DNA of 40,386 nucleotides from Oscillospiraceae bacterium (GCA_029012445.1 JAQXMC010000039.1:1-40386); one strand, 5' to 3'; numbered from the stretch's first letter, positions 22,598 to 31,976 are shown. Translations and numbers: made by a program. The notes: generated from the sequence alone by a model not told the origin.

Positions 22598-25006
22598 TTA
22601 TTTTATGACTTTATCAGCGTGCCATATGTCACGGGCGTATTCATTTATGGCTCTGTCGGCTGAAAAACGGCCCGCTCCCGCAATATTCAGCAGGGACATT
22701 CTGTTGAGTCTATCCTTGTCGCGGTATATTTCGTCGATCTTCTTCTGCGCGTTTCTGTAATCCGCAAAATCGGCAAGCACCATATATGGATCGTTATGGA
22801 TTATAGTGTTTGCTATCTCGGGGAACTGAACGCCGTTTATGCCCCTCTGGATAAAGTCAATGACCTTTTTAAGCTCGGGATTGTTGATATAGTAATTCAT
22901 CGGCGTGTAGCCGTTTCTCTTGAGCTCGTTGACCTCGGGCGTTCTCATTCCGAAGAGAACGATATTGTCGTCGCCGACAGCCTCGTGTATCTCGACATTG
23001 GCGCCGTCAAGAGTGCCGAGAGTTATGGCGCCGTTTATCATCAGCTTCATGTTGCCTGTTCCGCTGGCCTCCGTTCCGGCAAGCGAAATCTGTTCGCTGA
23101 TATCGGCGGCCGGCATGAGTCTTTCGGCCATAGTGACATTATAATCCTCAAGATAGATGACCTTGAGTCTGCCTTTCATGTCGGGATCGTTGTTTATCAT
23201 TTTTCCGAGAGCGCAGATAAAGCTGATAATTTTCTTGGCCATGAAGTAGCCGGAAGCAGCCTTCGCAGCGAAAATATAGGTGTGAGGAACATAGTCGCCG
23301 TTGGGATTTTCTTTGATCTCAAGATATTTTGCGACTATATTCAGCGCATTGAGATGCTGGCGCTTATATTCGTGGAGCCTCTTGGCCTGAACATCGAAGA
23401 TCGAATTCGGGTCAAGCTCAACGCCGGTCGTACTTTTAACATATTCGGCAAAGTTCTTCTTGTTCTGAAGCTTGATTTTTCCTATCTCGTCAAGCACCTG
23501 TTTGTCATCGGCAAACTTTCTGAGCTTTTCAAGCTCGCAGGCCTCATAGACAAAGCCCGGACCTATCAGCTTGTCGATATATGATGTCAGAAGCGGATTT
23601 GACTGGCAAAGCCAGCGTCTGTGAGCAATGCCGTTCGTAACATTTTTGAATTTTTCGGGTGTGAGCTGATAGTAATCGTTGAAAAGATCGTCTTTAAGTA
23701 TCTGTGAGTGGAGAGCTGAAACGCCGTTGACGCTCTGGCAGGCGGCAACGCAGAGATTCGCCATTCTGACAACACCGTTGGATATGACAGCCATTCTCTC
23801 GACCTTTCCCGCGTCGCCGGTGACCGCCCAGATATGAGCGCGGTAACGGTTATCGACCTCTTTGGCTATCTGATAGACTCGCGGAAGAAGCGTTCTGAAC
23901 AGCTCCTCGTTCCAACATTCAAGAGCCTCTTTCATGACCGTGTGGTTCGTATATGCGCAGGATTTCGTGACAATGTTCCATGCGTCGTCCCAGCCGTAGC
24001 CGCACTCGTCAAGCAGAATACGCATAAGCTCCAGAATAGAGAGAGTCGGATGTGTGTCGTTGATGTGTATTGCGTTCTTTTCGGCGAAATTATCCATAGT
24101 GCCGTAATGGCGGAGATGGCGGTGGATTATATCCTGAACCGAAGCGGAAACAAGAAAATACTGCTGCTTCAGGCGCAGAGACTTTCCCTCGGGGTGATTG
24201 TCGGAGGGATAGAGAACCTTGCTTATGACCTCGGCCATTGCGTTCTGCTCCATAGCTCTCATATACTGCCCCTGATCGAAAAGGCTCATGTCAAGGCCGG
24301 GAGCCTGAGCTTTCCAGAGTCTTAATATGCTTGTGGCCTTGCCGTCCTTGCCGCTGACAAACATATCATAAGGCACGGCTGTAATTACGGTAGCGTTCTT
24401 CTGCTCGACATAATGGTACTGATTATCCCATGAATCCTCGACATAGCCGTTGAAAAGAACATCGACCTTATCCTTGTCTCGTCTGACAAGCCAGACCTCT
24501 CCGCCCGGAAGCCAGAAATCGGGCAGTTCAGTCTGCCAGCCGTCAACCAGCTTCTGCTTGAAGATACCGTATTCATATAAAATAGAATATCCCATTCCCT
24601 GATAGCCCTGCGAAGCGAGAGCGTCGAGATAGCACGCCGCAAGACGGCCGAGGCCGCCGTTGCCGAGACCTGCGTCGGGTTCCTGTTCATAGAGCTTCTC
24701 AAGCTTTATTCCGAAATCCTTGAGAGCCTTTTCAAATGTGGAAGTCAGGTTGAGATTATACAGATTGTTTTTCAGCGAACGGCCCATAAGAAATTCCATG
24801 CTTAAATAGTATATCTTCTTGGCGCCCTTGTCGAGAGCAAGCTTTTTAAACTCTCTGCTGCCGTCATGCATCATTTCTCTGACGATAAGTGCGACGGCTT
24901 TATAAAACTGTTCATCTGTCGCTTCCGCAGTCGATACGCCGTAATAGTGCGAAAGCTTGGATTCGATAAGCTCTTTAGCTTGAGCTTTGGTAAGTGAATA
25001 TTTCAT
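22598..25006 (-). CDS. glgP: Glycogen/starch phosphorylase
   Basis: 802 aa, the usual length of GT35 phosphorylases. The ATG at 25006 (MKYSLTKAQAKELIE) follows GGAGG with normal spacing; an in-frame TTG 12 nt upstream overlaps that site and is rejected. Hallmarks are GNGGLGRLAACYLDALAS near residue 115, the NVTNGIAHRRWL region, VKRLHEYKRQ-like AKRLHEYKRQHLN, and the PLP-lysine motif EASGTGNMKLMINGA. It releases glucose-1-phosphate from alpha-glucans. Other glycogen genes are not adjacent. Confidence 0.97.
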   Translation of the reverse strand: MKYSLTKAQAKELIESKLSHYYGVSTAEATDEQFYKAVALIVREMMHDGSREFKKLALDKGAKKIYYLSMEFLMGRSLKNNLYNLNLTSTFEKALKDFGIKLEKLYEQEPDAGLGNGGLGRLAACYLDALASQGYQGMGYSILYEYGIFKQKLVDGWQTELPDFWLPGGEVWLVRRDKDKVDVLFNGYVEDSWDNQYHYVEQKNATVITAVPYDMFVSGKDGKATSILRLWKAQAPGLDMSLFDQGQYMRAMEQNAMAEVISKVLYPSDNHPEGKSLRLKQQYFLVSASVQDIIHRHLRHYGTMDNFAEKNAIHINDTHPTLSILELMRILLDECGYGWDDAWNIVTKSCAYTNHTVMKEALECWNEELFRTLLPRVYQIAKEVDNRYRAHIWAVTGDAGKVERMAVISNGVVRMANLCVAACQSVNGVSALHSQILKDDLFNDYYQLTPEKFKNVTNGIAHRRWLCQSNPLLTSYIDKLIGPGFVYEACELEKLRKFADDKQVLDEIGKIKLQNKKNFAEYVKSTTGVELDPNSIFDVQAKRLHEYKRQHLNALNIVAKYLEIKENPNGDYVPHTYIFAAKAASGYFMAKKIISFICALGKMINNDPDMKGRLKVIYLEDYNVTMAERLMPAADISEQISLAGTEASGTGNMKLMINGAITLGTLDGANVEIHEAVGDDNIVLFGMRTPEVNELKRNGYTPMNYYINNPELKKVIDFIQRGINGVQFPEIANTIIHNDPYMVLADFADYRNAQKKIDEIYRDKDRLNRMSLLNIAGAGRFSADRAINEYARDIWHADKVIK

Positions 25007-25385
25007 AAAAACCTCCAAAAAAAGTTCAAAAATTATCGAAAAATTGCATAACCGTTGTATATATTATACTAAAATCAAGTGAAATACAACCCCTAAGAAG
25101 AATTTTCCTTAAAACGGAAAGATTTATTTTTATCATACCGACACACGGCTCAAGTTCAGTATCGCCTCAGCGGCGGCGCAGGAAAACAAAAAGCTTTCCG
25201 TCAAACCGGAAGTCTGACGAAAAAGCAGTAAAAACAAGGAAAATATAACAAAGCTATTATATCGGAATTATTTAATAACTGAGCTCCGTTTTAATCCTAT
25301 TATGATAATATCAGACTGTGCTTTATTAGGCGAAAAAACTGCGCCGGGAAACAAAAGCAGCACGGCGCAATTTTTATGAAAATTT
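25007..25385. other. Gap between the ABC-2 permease and glgP
   Basis: No coding sequence. It holds a putative glgP promoter (TTGTAT at 25089-25084, a short 15-nt spacer, TATAAT at 25068-25063) and the permease terminator at its right end. The middle, 25090-25320, shows nothing I can name. Confidence 0.5.
25333..25369 (-). terminator. Terminator of the GNAT-ABC operon
   Basis: TGCGCCG (25340-25346) pairs with CGGCGCA (25363-25369). On the minus strand the stem is followed by a G and six T. Confidence 0.82.
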
Positions 25386-26984
25386 TTAAAGTCTTTCAAA
25401 TATTCTTGAGCCTGCGGTCTTCAGCCACCTTATTATGACCGCCGAAAGAACAGCGGTCAGCGCAGCGGACGCAGCCAAAAAAGCATTGGCGGATAAAATA
25501 TTGCGAAGCAGATAGAATCCGCCGCCGAGAACGAGTATATAGAACCAGCCGGTAAAAAGCGCAATCAGAACGCCCATGCTCTGTTTAACGGCAACGACTT
25601 CGCTCGTCCAGTTGAGGTTGGGCATTTTCAGGTTGATTACAAGTCCGAGAGCAGCATAAAAAACTATATAGATCAACGGCATTATCATGACGAGAAGCGA
25701 TGTGGCGGGATCCATCCGTAAAACCGCACAGGTGCAGATTCCGCAGATGACGGTCGGAATCGCTGTCAGAATTATATGAAGTCCGAGCTTTGCGCGAAGT
25801 GCCTGCCACGAGGTCACAGGGAGCGACTGAACGAGCCAGATGCTTTTGCCCTCAAGCGAAACAGACGGAGCGGTTATATCGTTCATTGACGCAAGCAGGC
25901 ACAGCATGGCGCAGACGGCAAGCGGAATATAGCCGGAAAAATCCGAAAGCATAGCAGTCATCGTTTCCGACAGCCACGCGCCCTTTATCAGCACCGCCAC
26001 CGCCGCCGCAACTATAAGCAGCGTTCCGAGCGAGCAGTTGAGCATATATACCGGGCTTGAAACAAGATGAATCGCTTCTCGCCGAAGCAGAGCCGTGTTG
26101 ACTCCTTTGGCCTTGGCGGACTTTTTCTTATATGACCTTTTAGCTGCTCCGGAGCCTCCGGTCGCGATCCTCAGAAAGCTTTTTGAAAGAATCAGATAGG
26201 TGACGGCCAGCAATGCGGCTGCCGCGGCAACAGTGACAAGGACCGAAACAGCGTCGCCCTCGCCGACTCTGCCGATCATATATAACGGGTACGCCGAAGC
26301 TTTTATCTTTGATCCGACTGTTGCGGCGTTGGCGATAAGGCTTTGAAGAAGCTCGTTAGCTTTGAAATAAGCGACATAGTAAAGTCCGAGAAAAGCAAGC
26401 GAAACTATCACCGTTATCAGACTCTTATTCCTGAGCTTATTGTTTATTTTTGCCACAACCCAGCCGAGCGCGCATGACAGCATAAGCACGACGACCGAGA
26501 CAGCCGCAATAAGAATCACAGAGCCGAAAACCGCCGGAAGCCTGAAATCGGCAGTGACAAAATAAACTATGACCGCCGGAACCATGACCAGCGCCGAAAA
26601 CATAAGGCCCATCAGATAAACTCCGAGAAGCCTCGAAACCAAAATGTACCTCACGGGAATAGGCATCGAAAGCAAAAGATCGTTATCCTTGGCCTGATAA
26701 AGCCCGGAAAAGGTGTTGAACACACTGCCGAAAACGCCCAGAGCTATCGCCATGAGACTCATCACGGAGAAATACAGCCAACCCATATTTGCGGCGACAA
26801 GCGGCGCGCAGACGGCATAAGCCATATAAGCGAAGATTCCGCCTATCGCAACAACGACGAGCAACGCATAGAGGACGATAAGCGTTATGCTGGCGGTCCT
26901 GGAGCGGAGCTTTCCTGTTTTTCTGTCCTGAAAGAAGCCTCTGTTCAGATCAAATAACTGCTTTTTGATAAGTAGCTTTAACAT
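25386..26984 (-). CDS. ABC-2 type exporter permease
   Basis: 532 aa with about twelve hydrophobic segments. It belongs with the large clostridial ABC exporter permeases by size, helix pattern and the preceding ATPase. LLSMPIPVRYILVSRLLGVYL near residue 100 is the coupling region typical of this group. Its start codon shares one base (TAATG) with the ATPase stop. The cargo is unknown. Confidence 0.85.
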   Translation of the reverse strand: MLKLLIKKQLFDLNRGFFQDRKTGKLRSRTASITLIVLYALLVVVAIGGIFAYMAYAVCAPLVAANMGWLYFSVMSLMAIALGVFGSVFNTFSGLYQAKDNDLLLSMPIPVRYILVSRLLGVYLMGLMFSALVMVPAVIVYFVTADFRLPAVFGSVILIAAVSVVVLMLSCALGWVVAKINNKLRNKSLITVIVSLAFLGLYYVAYFKANELLQSLIANAATVGSKIKASAYPLYMIGRVGEGDAVSVLVTVAAAAALLAVTYLILSKSFLRIATGGSGAAKRSYKKKSAKAKGVNTALLRREAIHLVSSPVYMLNCSLGTLLIVAAAVAVLIKGAWLSETMTAMLSDFSGYIPLAVCAMLCLLASMNDITAPSVSLEGKSIWLVQSLPVTSWQALRAKLGLHIILTAIPTVICGICTCAVLRMDPATSLLVMIMPLIYIVFYAALGLVINLKMPNLNWTSEVVAVKQSMGVLIALFTGWFYILVLGGGFYLLRNILSANAFLAASAALTAVLSAVIIRWLKTAGSRIFERL

Positions 26985-27691
26985 TATTCTCCCTCCAGCT
27001 CAAGGAATACCTCTTCGAGGCTGTCGTCCCCTCTGACATCCTCCATAGTGCCGGAACGGATAAGCTTTCCGCTCTTGATTATCGCAACCTTGTCGCAAAG
27101 CTTTTCGGCCACTTCAAGAACATGAGTTGAAAAGAATATCGCTCCTCCCTTGTCGCAGACCTCTCTCATCATACCTTTAAGAAGATGCGAAGCTTTGGGA
27201 TCAAGTCCGACGAACGGCTCATCCATAATGATAAGCTTCGGATCGTGTATCCACGCGGAAATTATGGCAAGCTTCTGCTTCATTCCGTGTGAATATGACG
27301 ATATCGCCTGGCCAAGATCGCCGGTCAGCTCGAACATATCGGCATATTTCGATATTTTTTCCTGTCTTTCCTGCGCTCCGACGCCGAAAACATCGGCGAT
27401 GAAATTAAGATACTGTATTCCGGTCATGTAATCATAAAGATCGGGATTGTCGGGAATATATGCAATCATTTTCTTGCAGCTGAGCGGATCATTTCTGACG
27501 GATATTCCGTTGACCTCGATCTCGCCCCGATCAAACTGCAATATTCCGACAACGCACTTGAGTGTGGTCGTCTTTCCGGCTCCGTTGTGACCGATGAAAC
27601 CGTAAATCTCCCCCGGAGCAATATGAAGCGACAAATCATCGACCGCTTTTTTGTCGCCGTAGATTTTGGTCAGATTTCTGATGTTAAGCAT
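26984..27691 (-). CDS. ABC transporter ATP-binding protein
   Basis: 235 aa. Walker A GHNGAGKT at residues 34-41, signature SYSHGMKQKLAI (a variant of LSGGQ typical of this exporter class), Walker B LIIMDEPFVGLD. It pairs with the downstream permease, and its start overlaps the GNAT gene end by 8 nt. Confidence 0.93.
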   Translation of the reverse strand: MLNIRNLTKIYGDKKAVDDLSLHIAPGEIYGFIGHNGAGKTTTLKCVVGILQFDRGEIEVNGISVRNDPLSCKKMIAYIPDNPDLYDYMTGIQYLNFIADVFGVGAQERQEKISKYADMFELTGDLGQAISSYSHGMKQKLAIISAWIHDPKLIIMDEPFVGLDPKASHLLKGMMREVCDKGGAIFFSTHVLEVAEKLCDKVAIIKSGKLIRSGTMEDVRGDDSLEEVFLELEGE

Positions 27692-28154
27692 TTTTACTCT
27701 CCTTTCTCATTTCGGTCAGCCACTCGTCCGTGCCGTCTTCGGGCTTTCGTCCGCCGCTTTTGATAAAGCCGTGGCTTTCATAAAATTTTATTGCTTTGAT
27801 ATTTTTTTCGAGCACCCAAAGCCTTTCCGCCTGCAATACTTTCTTGGCAAAGGAAATAAGAACGCCTCCTATTCCCCTGCTTTGAAAAAATGTGTCGACA
27901 TAAAGCTTTGTTATTTCTTTATCCGAAACGACCGTGAAGCCCTTTATCACTCCGTCGTCATAGACATAAGTGTTTTCCGGACTGCCGATGATATCCGGAA
28001 AACGCTCAAGCACCGTTCTGACCTGAAGCTCTGAAAAAGAAAAGCTCTCGTCTTTGAATATCGGAAAATAATTGACTCTGTTATTGAACACGAATATTTC
28101 CGCTATTCTTGAAAGGTCGCTTTCGTTTGCTGGTCTGATATTCTCAAAAGCCAA
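27684..28154 (-). CDS. GNAT family N-acetyltransferase
   Basis: 156 aa. I start it at the TTG at 28154 because GGAGGGAG precedes it and the promoter's predicted start point (near 28207) lies downstream of the ATG at 28211. The acetyl-CoA loop reads FQSRGIGGVLISFAKK, followed by the C-terminal beta-bulge region KAIKFYESHGFIKSG. The substrate is unknown. It leads the operon with the ABC exporter. Confidence 0.87.
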   Translation of the reverse strand: MAFENIRPANESDLSRIAEIFVFNNRVNYFPIFKDESFSFSELQVRTVLERFPDIIGSPENTYVYDDGVIKGFTVVSDKEITKLYVDTFFQSRGIGGVLISFAKKVLQAERLWVLEKNIKAIKFYESHGFIKSGGRKPEDGTDEWLTEMRKESKNA

Positions 28155-28213
28155 GGCTCTCCCTCCGATCGGCGTCTGTCGTTTCGATGCGTAAATTTCA
28201 ATACGCAACATTT

Positions 28214-28241
28214 ATTATACACAGCTGAAAACGCCTGTCAA
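28214..28241 (-). promoter_or_regulatory. Promoter of the GNAT-ABC operon
   Basis: TTGACA (28241-28236), a 16-nt spacer with a TG near its end, TATAAT (28219-28214) on the minus strand. Confidence 0.82.
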
Positions 28242-28391
28242 TAGCTGTGTGAAAAAGCAAGGATAACAGACAACCGTCGCAAAAAGCAGGCAGTTTTCCT
28301 TACGGCGGCCGATGTTTTCTATCCCGTTTTTATCTGAAGTGTCAGTCTGGTTTTATTCTGGGATATGATTTTTATCTTCATAAAACAGAGC

Positions 28392-28438
28392 AAAAAATAT
28401 CTGCGGCAGACGCCTTCAATCAGGCGAAAACCGCAGAT
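28392..28438 (-). terminator. Terminator of the SCIFF-decarboxylase operon
   Basis: Outer arms ATCTGCGG (28399-28406) and CCGCAGAT (28431-28438), with a 5-bp inner stem CGCCT/AGGCG. On the minus strand it is followed by A and six T. Confidence 0.9.
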
Positions 28439-28443
28439 CGGAT

Positions 28444-29775
28444 TTATTTAACCACATCGACTTTTTCTATTCCGTAATATCTGAAAAGACTCAGGGCTTC
28501 TTCCCCTATTATCTCACCCGAAACCGCTATCGGAACAGCCGGCGGACATGACACGGCGGGCGCCGCGCATATTCTGCCGAGCGCAGAGTCGGCGCTGACC
28601 GTTTCCTTAGGTCTGAAAAATGCTTCGCGGACCGAAATCGCGCGCTCAGCTCCGGCAGACGGCAAAGCAGCAGGCTCATCATATTCAAGGCGGTTCACGC
28701 CAAGGGCCGATAAAAGCCTTTCAAAGTCGGAAGGGCTGTTTTCCGGCGTTGCCATCAAAACGGTGAACGCTCTGTCGGCGTATTCGCACTCAATCCCGCT
28801 TTTTCTGAGAAGCCCGGCAATATCATATCCGGTCATTGAGCGCGGCGCTCTGACCGTCAGCCTCAGAGGATCGCTTTTTTCTGTTTCCCAGCCGTTTTCT
28901 TTCAGTCTTTGTCTGACTGATTCTGTCTGTTCGGCGCACCTTTTCAGCCTGTCGGAATATCCCTGTGAAAGATAGAGATTGCAAAGATCGAGCGACTCCA
29001 TTATTAAATATGACGGACTGGTTGAGCCGAAAAGCTCCATGGCGGCTTTGGCGTTTTCGCAATAGCTTTCGGGCAGCCTTTTGCTTATATGAAGATACGC
29101 CCCGCCTGTCAGCACCGGGAAAGTCTTGTGAGCGGAATCGCAGCAAATATCGGCTCCCATGTCAAGCGGATGAAGCGATTCAGGCAGGAAATGCAGATAC
29201 GCTCCGTGGGCGTTATCGACAATCAGTATGGTGTCGTGTCGGTGACAGACCTCAGCCAGAGAAGCTATGTCGGCCATTCCGCCGAGATAATCAACGCCGG
29301 TGACATAGACCGCTGCCGGCGGCGCAGAAAGGCTTTCAAGCTTTGTCTCAAGCTGCCCGGCTGATATTTCGCAGCTGCAGAGTGAATTTGTCTCTTTCGG
29401 GAAAAGCCATTCGGTTTCAATATCGAGCATTGCTGCCGCATATATATAAGCCTTGTGGACATTTCTCGCCGCAACGACGACCGGCGGTCTGTTGTCGTGT
29501 TTTTCCGTCAGCGCAAGATAGAGCATGGCTCTTATGCACTGACTTGAGCCCTCGGTCGAATAACAGGTTTTCTGCGCTCCGAACAGCTGCGCCGCATTCG
29601 CCTCGCTTTCGGCGATAATTCCGCCGGGGTTATAAAGAAAGTCCGCTCCCTCTATCTCGGTGATGTCGGACGGCTCGCAGCCGATAAAGCTTTTCCCCTT
29701 GTGGCCGGGCATATGAAATCGCACCGCGCCGCTTTTTTCGTATCGCCGAATAAAGTCCGCTATCGGTGTACGCAT
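28444..29775 (-). CDS. Orn/Lys/Arg decarboxylase family protein (short type)
   Basis: 443 aa from the ATG at 29775 (MRTPIADFIRRYEKSG), which overlaps the maturase stop as ATGA; the frame extends to 29814 but lacks a better start. RFHMPGHKG near residue 20 and the PLP lysine K217 in DSAHKTFPVL mark the fold-I decarboxylases. The short C-terminal domain resembles the YaaO/SpeA type of Firmicutes, which usually makes agmatine or cadaverine. The amino acid used cannot be read from the sequence. Confidence 0.9.
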   Translation of the reverse strand: MRTPIADFIRRYEKSGAVRFHMPGHKGKSFIGCEPSDITEIEGADFLYNPGGIIAESEANAAQLFGAQKTCYSTEGSSQCIRAMLYLALTEKHDNRPPVVVAARNVHKAYIYAAAMLDIETEWLFPKETNSLCSCEISAGQLETKLESLSAPPAAVYVTGVDYLGGMADIASLAEVCHRHDTILIVDNAHGAYLHFLPESLHPLDMGADICCDSAHKTFPVLTGGAYLHISKRLPESYCENAKAAMELFGSTSPSYLIMESLDLCNLYLSQGYSDRLKRCAEQTESVRQRLKENGWETEKSDPLRLTVRAPRSMTGYDIAGLLRKSGIECEYADRAFTVLMATPENSPSDFERLLSALGVNRLEYDEPAALPSAGAERAISVREAFFRPKETVSADSALGRICAAPAVSCPPAVPIAVSGEIIGEEALSLFRYYGIEKVDVVK

Positions 29776-31151
29776 CAGCTTTCGGCCTCCGCGACCTTCA
29801 TCATAACGGCGCACTCAATTCTCTTTTTAAACAGCTCGCAGCCCGACTCATAAACGCCCTTTATGCTGCCGGTTGCGTGATAGGCGTTCGCTGCGCAGCC
29901 GCCCGAGCAATAGAGCTTCGCCCAGCAGTCGGCGCACTCCTTTCTCGCATAGACATTGCAGGAGCGAAAATCCTCTCGCAGAGCCTTGTTTGTCACTCCG
30001 TTCCAGACATCGCCGAGCTTGAATTTTTCATCGCCGACAAACTGGTGGCAGGGGTAAAGGTCGCCCCATGGGGTGACAGCCATATATTCCGTTCCCGAGC
30101 CGCAGCCCGAAATCCGCTTATAAATGCAGGGGCCACCCGTCAGGTCGAGCATATAGTGATAGAAAGTGATGGGCTTTCCGTCCCTCTCGCGGCGGAGCAT
30201 TTCTTTTGCCAGTATCTCATATTGCTCTTTGACTGTCTCGATATCCTCTTTTGTCAGGGCGGCGGGATCGTCCTGACTGCAAACGACCGGCTCCATGCTC
30301 AGCTGCGTGAAGCCGAGATCCGCCATGTGAAAAACATCTTTGGTGAAGTCGGGATTAGCGTGAGTGAAGGTGCCGCGCATATAATAATCCCTGCCGTTTC
30401 TCGCTTTGACGAGCTTCTGAAACTTCGGCACTATTCTGTCATAGCTTCCTTTTCCCGAATAATCGACCCGTGTGCGGTCGTTTATTTCCTTTCTGCCGTC
30501 AAGAGACAAAACGACATTGCTCATCTCTTTGTTTGCAAAATCAATAACATCGTCGTCGATAAGTACGCCGTTGGTCGTCAGCGTGAAGCGGAAATTCTTG
30601 TTTCTTTCCTTTTCAACGCTTCTCGCATATTGAACAAGACGCTTGACGACATCCCAGTTCATCAGCGGTTCGCCGCCGAAAAAGTCGACCTCGAGATTTT
30701 TCCGGCTGCCCGAATGATCCATAAGATAATCAAGAGCCTGCTTTCCGACCTCAAAGCTCATTAGCGCTCTTTCGCCGTGATATTTGCCCTGACTTGCGAA
30801 GCAATAGGCGCAGTTGAGATTGCAGGTGTGAGCGACATGGAGACACAGCGCCTTGACAACATCGCCCGACCGCTCCTTGAATGTTCCGGCAATATCTGAA
30901 AAAGTGTCCGGACTGTAAAGCTTTCCGGCTCTGACAAGCGTCTCGACATCTTCGAGACACTCCCTGACATCGTCCTCGGTCACATCCTCCCTGTCGGCAT
31001 ATTTTTCGCAAACGGCTTTCACGGTTTCCTCAGCAGTGTGTTCCCCGTACATCGCAATAACATCATAGGCAACATCGTCGACAGAGTGGATTGAGCCGGA
31101 GCATGAATCCAGAACGATATTGTAGCCGTTCATTTTATATTGATGAACCAT
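29775..31151 (-). CDS. scfB: SCIFF ranthipeptide maturase (radical SAM/SPASM)
   Basis: 458 aa. An N-terminal peptide-binding RRE-like region (residues 1-95) precedes the radical SAM motif C110-x3-C114-x2-C117 (CNLNCAYC). The C-terminus holds a cysteine-rich SPASM region (ISGCGSGTEYM, YPCHQF, CADCWAKLYCSGGCA) for two further 4Fe-4S clusters. Such enzymes form thioether bonds from Cys to other residues of the SCIFF peptide. The start at 31151 has GGGAGG 6 nt before it. It follows scfA across a hairpin. Confidence 0.96.
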   Translation of the reverse strand: MVHQYKMNGYNIVLDSCSGSIHSVDDVAYDVIAMYGEHTAEETVKAVCEKYADREDVTEDDVRECLEDVETLVRAGKLYSPDTFSDIAGTFKERSGDVVKALCLHVAHTCNLNCAYCFASQGKYHGERALMSFEVGKQALDYLMDHSGSRKNLEVDFFGGEPLMNWDVVKRLVQYARSVEKERNKNFRFTLTTNGVLIDDDVIDFANKEMSNVVLSLDGRKEINDRTRVDYSGKGSYDRIVPKFQKLVKARNGRDYYMRGTFTHANPDFTKDVFHMADLGFTQLSMEPVVCSQDDPAALTKEDIETVKEQYEILAKEMLRRERDGKPITFYHYMLDLTGGPCIYKRISGCGSGTEYMAVTPWGDLYPCHQFVGDEKFKLGDVWNGVTNKALREDFRSCNVYARKECADCWAKLYCSGGCAANAYHATGSIKGVYESGCELFKKRIECAVMMKVAEAES

Positions 31152-31184
31152 AGCGGTCCTCCCATCGTTTCTTTCTTAAAGCAA

Positions 31185-31214
31185 AAAGCGCCGCCTGTTT
31201 CAGACGGCAGCTTT
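31185..31214 (-). terminator. Hairpin between scfA and scfB
   Basis: On the minus strand AAAGCTGCCGTCTG pairs with CAGGCGGCGCTTT, about 13 bp with one bulge and one G-U pair, closing on a three-base loop and followed by five T. It lies 14 nt after the SCIFF stop and ends about 30 nt before the maturase, so it is probably a partial terminator or a stability hairpin that favours precursor over enzyme. Confidence 0.65.
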
Positions 31215-31227
31215 ATTTGCGGAATTT

Positions 31228-31374
31228 TCACTTATTCTTGTTCTCGCACTTCTGATTTGCAACGCCGCAGCTGGTCTTGCACGCAGACTGGCATGAGGTC
31301 TGGCACTCGCCGCAGCCGCCCTTTTCGGCGCTTTTGCAAAGGTCGCGAGTTTCGATAGTCTTGATTCTTTTCAT
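31228..31374 (-). CDS. scfA: SCIFF ranthipeptide precursor, with seven cysteines
   Basis: 48 aa. The core GCGECQTSCQSACKTSCGVA and the tail NQKCEN are the near-invariant SCIFF sequence. The family name means six cysteines in forty-five residues (here C21, C24, C28, C32, C36, C43); this one has an added C13 in the leader half. The start at 31374 (MKRIKTIETRDL) has GGAG 9 nt upstream; an in-frame ATG 9 nt earlier abuts that site and is less likely. The modified product's role is not established. Confidence 0.96.
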   Translation of the reverse strand: MKRIKTIETRDLCKSAEKGGCGECQTSCQSACKTSCGVANQKCENKNK

Positions 31375-31454
31375 TGTTTGCATCTCCGTTCCGTTCAAAT
31401 TATCCGCTTAGGCGAAATCTCCGCCAAAGCAGATGATGCCCTTGCTTATGACAG

Positions 31455-31483
31455 TATAGCAAATAAATAATTCAAAGTCAACA
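31455..31483 (-). promoter_or_regulatory. Promoter of the scfA-scfB operon
   Basis: TTGACT (31483-31478), 17 nt, TATACT (31460-31455) on the minus strand. The leader of about 75 nt includes a hairpin near 31407-31431 (GCTT-GGCG arms, one mismatch). Confidence 0.8.
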
Positions 31484-31534
31484 ATATAAGAGTTATTTGT
31501 GGAGAACATAAGACTAAATTTTTTGTTTTTCCCC

Positions 31535-31563
31535 TTGACAAGCGCCTGCCCTTCATGTATAAT
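31535..31563 (+). promoter_or_regulatory. Perfect consensus promoter of ylxM-ffh
   Basis: TTGACA (31535-31540), 17 nt, TATAAT (31558-31563). It lies back to back with the scfA promoter, about 50 nt away. Confidence 0.9.
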
Positions 31564-31613
31564 CGTCAGCTGTAAAGCAAAAAATCTTTACACACCGATT
31601 TGGAGGGAGACCG

Positions 31614-31976
31614 TTGGCTAAAAATCTTGATGTTATAATGCTTCTTGATATATACGGCGAAATGCTGACTCAAAAACAGCGCGATTTTCTTGAATATTAC
31701 TATAACGACGATCTGTCTCTCTCTGAGATCGCTGAAAACGAAGGCATAACCCGCCAGGGCGTCAGAGACTCCATCAAAAGAGCCGAGGCCCAGCTTTTCG
31801 ATATGGAGAAAAAGCTCGGTCACTGCCGCCGCTTCACCGAAATGAAAAAAAGCGTTGACGAGATCGTCAATCTCGCCGAAACCATAAATCAGATAAATCT
31901 CAAAAGCGTACTTTCAAGAGATATAAACGACGCGGTGGCGAGGATCAAAACCCTTGCCATGATGATGAAAGAATAA
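31614..31976 (+). CDS. ylxM: YlxM/UPF0122 family DNA-binding protein
   Basis: 120 aa, starting with TTG at 31614 after GGAGGGAGA. A sigma-70 region-4-like helix-turn-helix covers residues 18-60 (LTQKQRDFLEYYYNDDLSLSEIAE...ITRQGVRD). Family members sit before ffh and may modulate the signal recognition particle. It ends 17 nt before ffh. Confidence 0.92.
   Translation: MAKNLDVIMLLDIYGEMLTQKQRDFLEYYYNDDLSLSEIAENEGITRQGVRDSIKRAEAQLFDMEKKLGHCRRFTEMKKSVDEIVNLAETINQINLKSVLSRDINDAVARIKTLAMMMKE

Noticed and set aside
22796..23584. 262-aa plus-strand open frame
   Set aside because: Antisense to glgP, caused by its codon bias.
29766..30764. 332-aa plus-strand open frame
   Set aside because: Antisense to the SCIFF maturase, which has clear cysteine motifs on the other strand.
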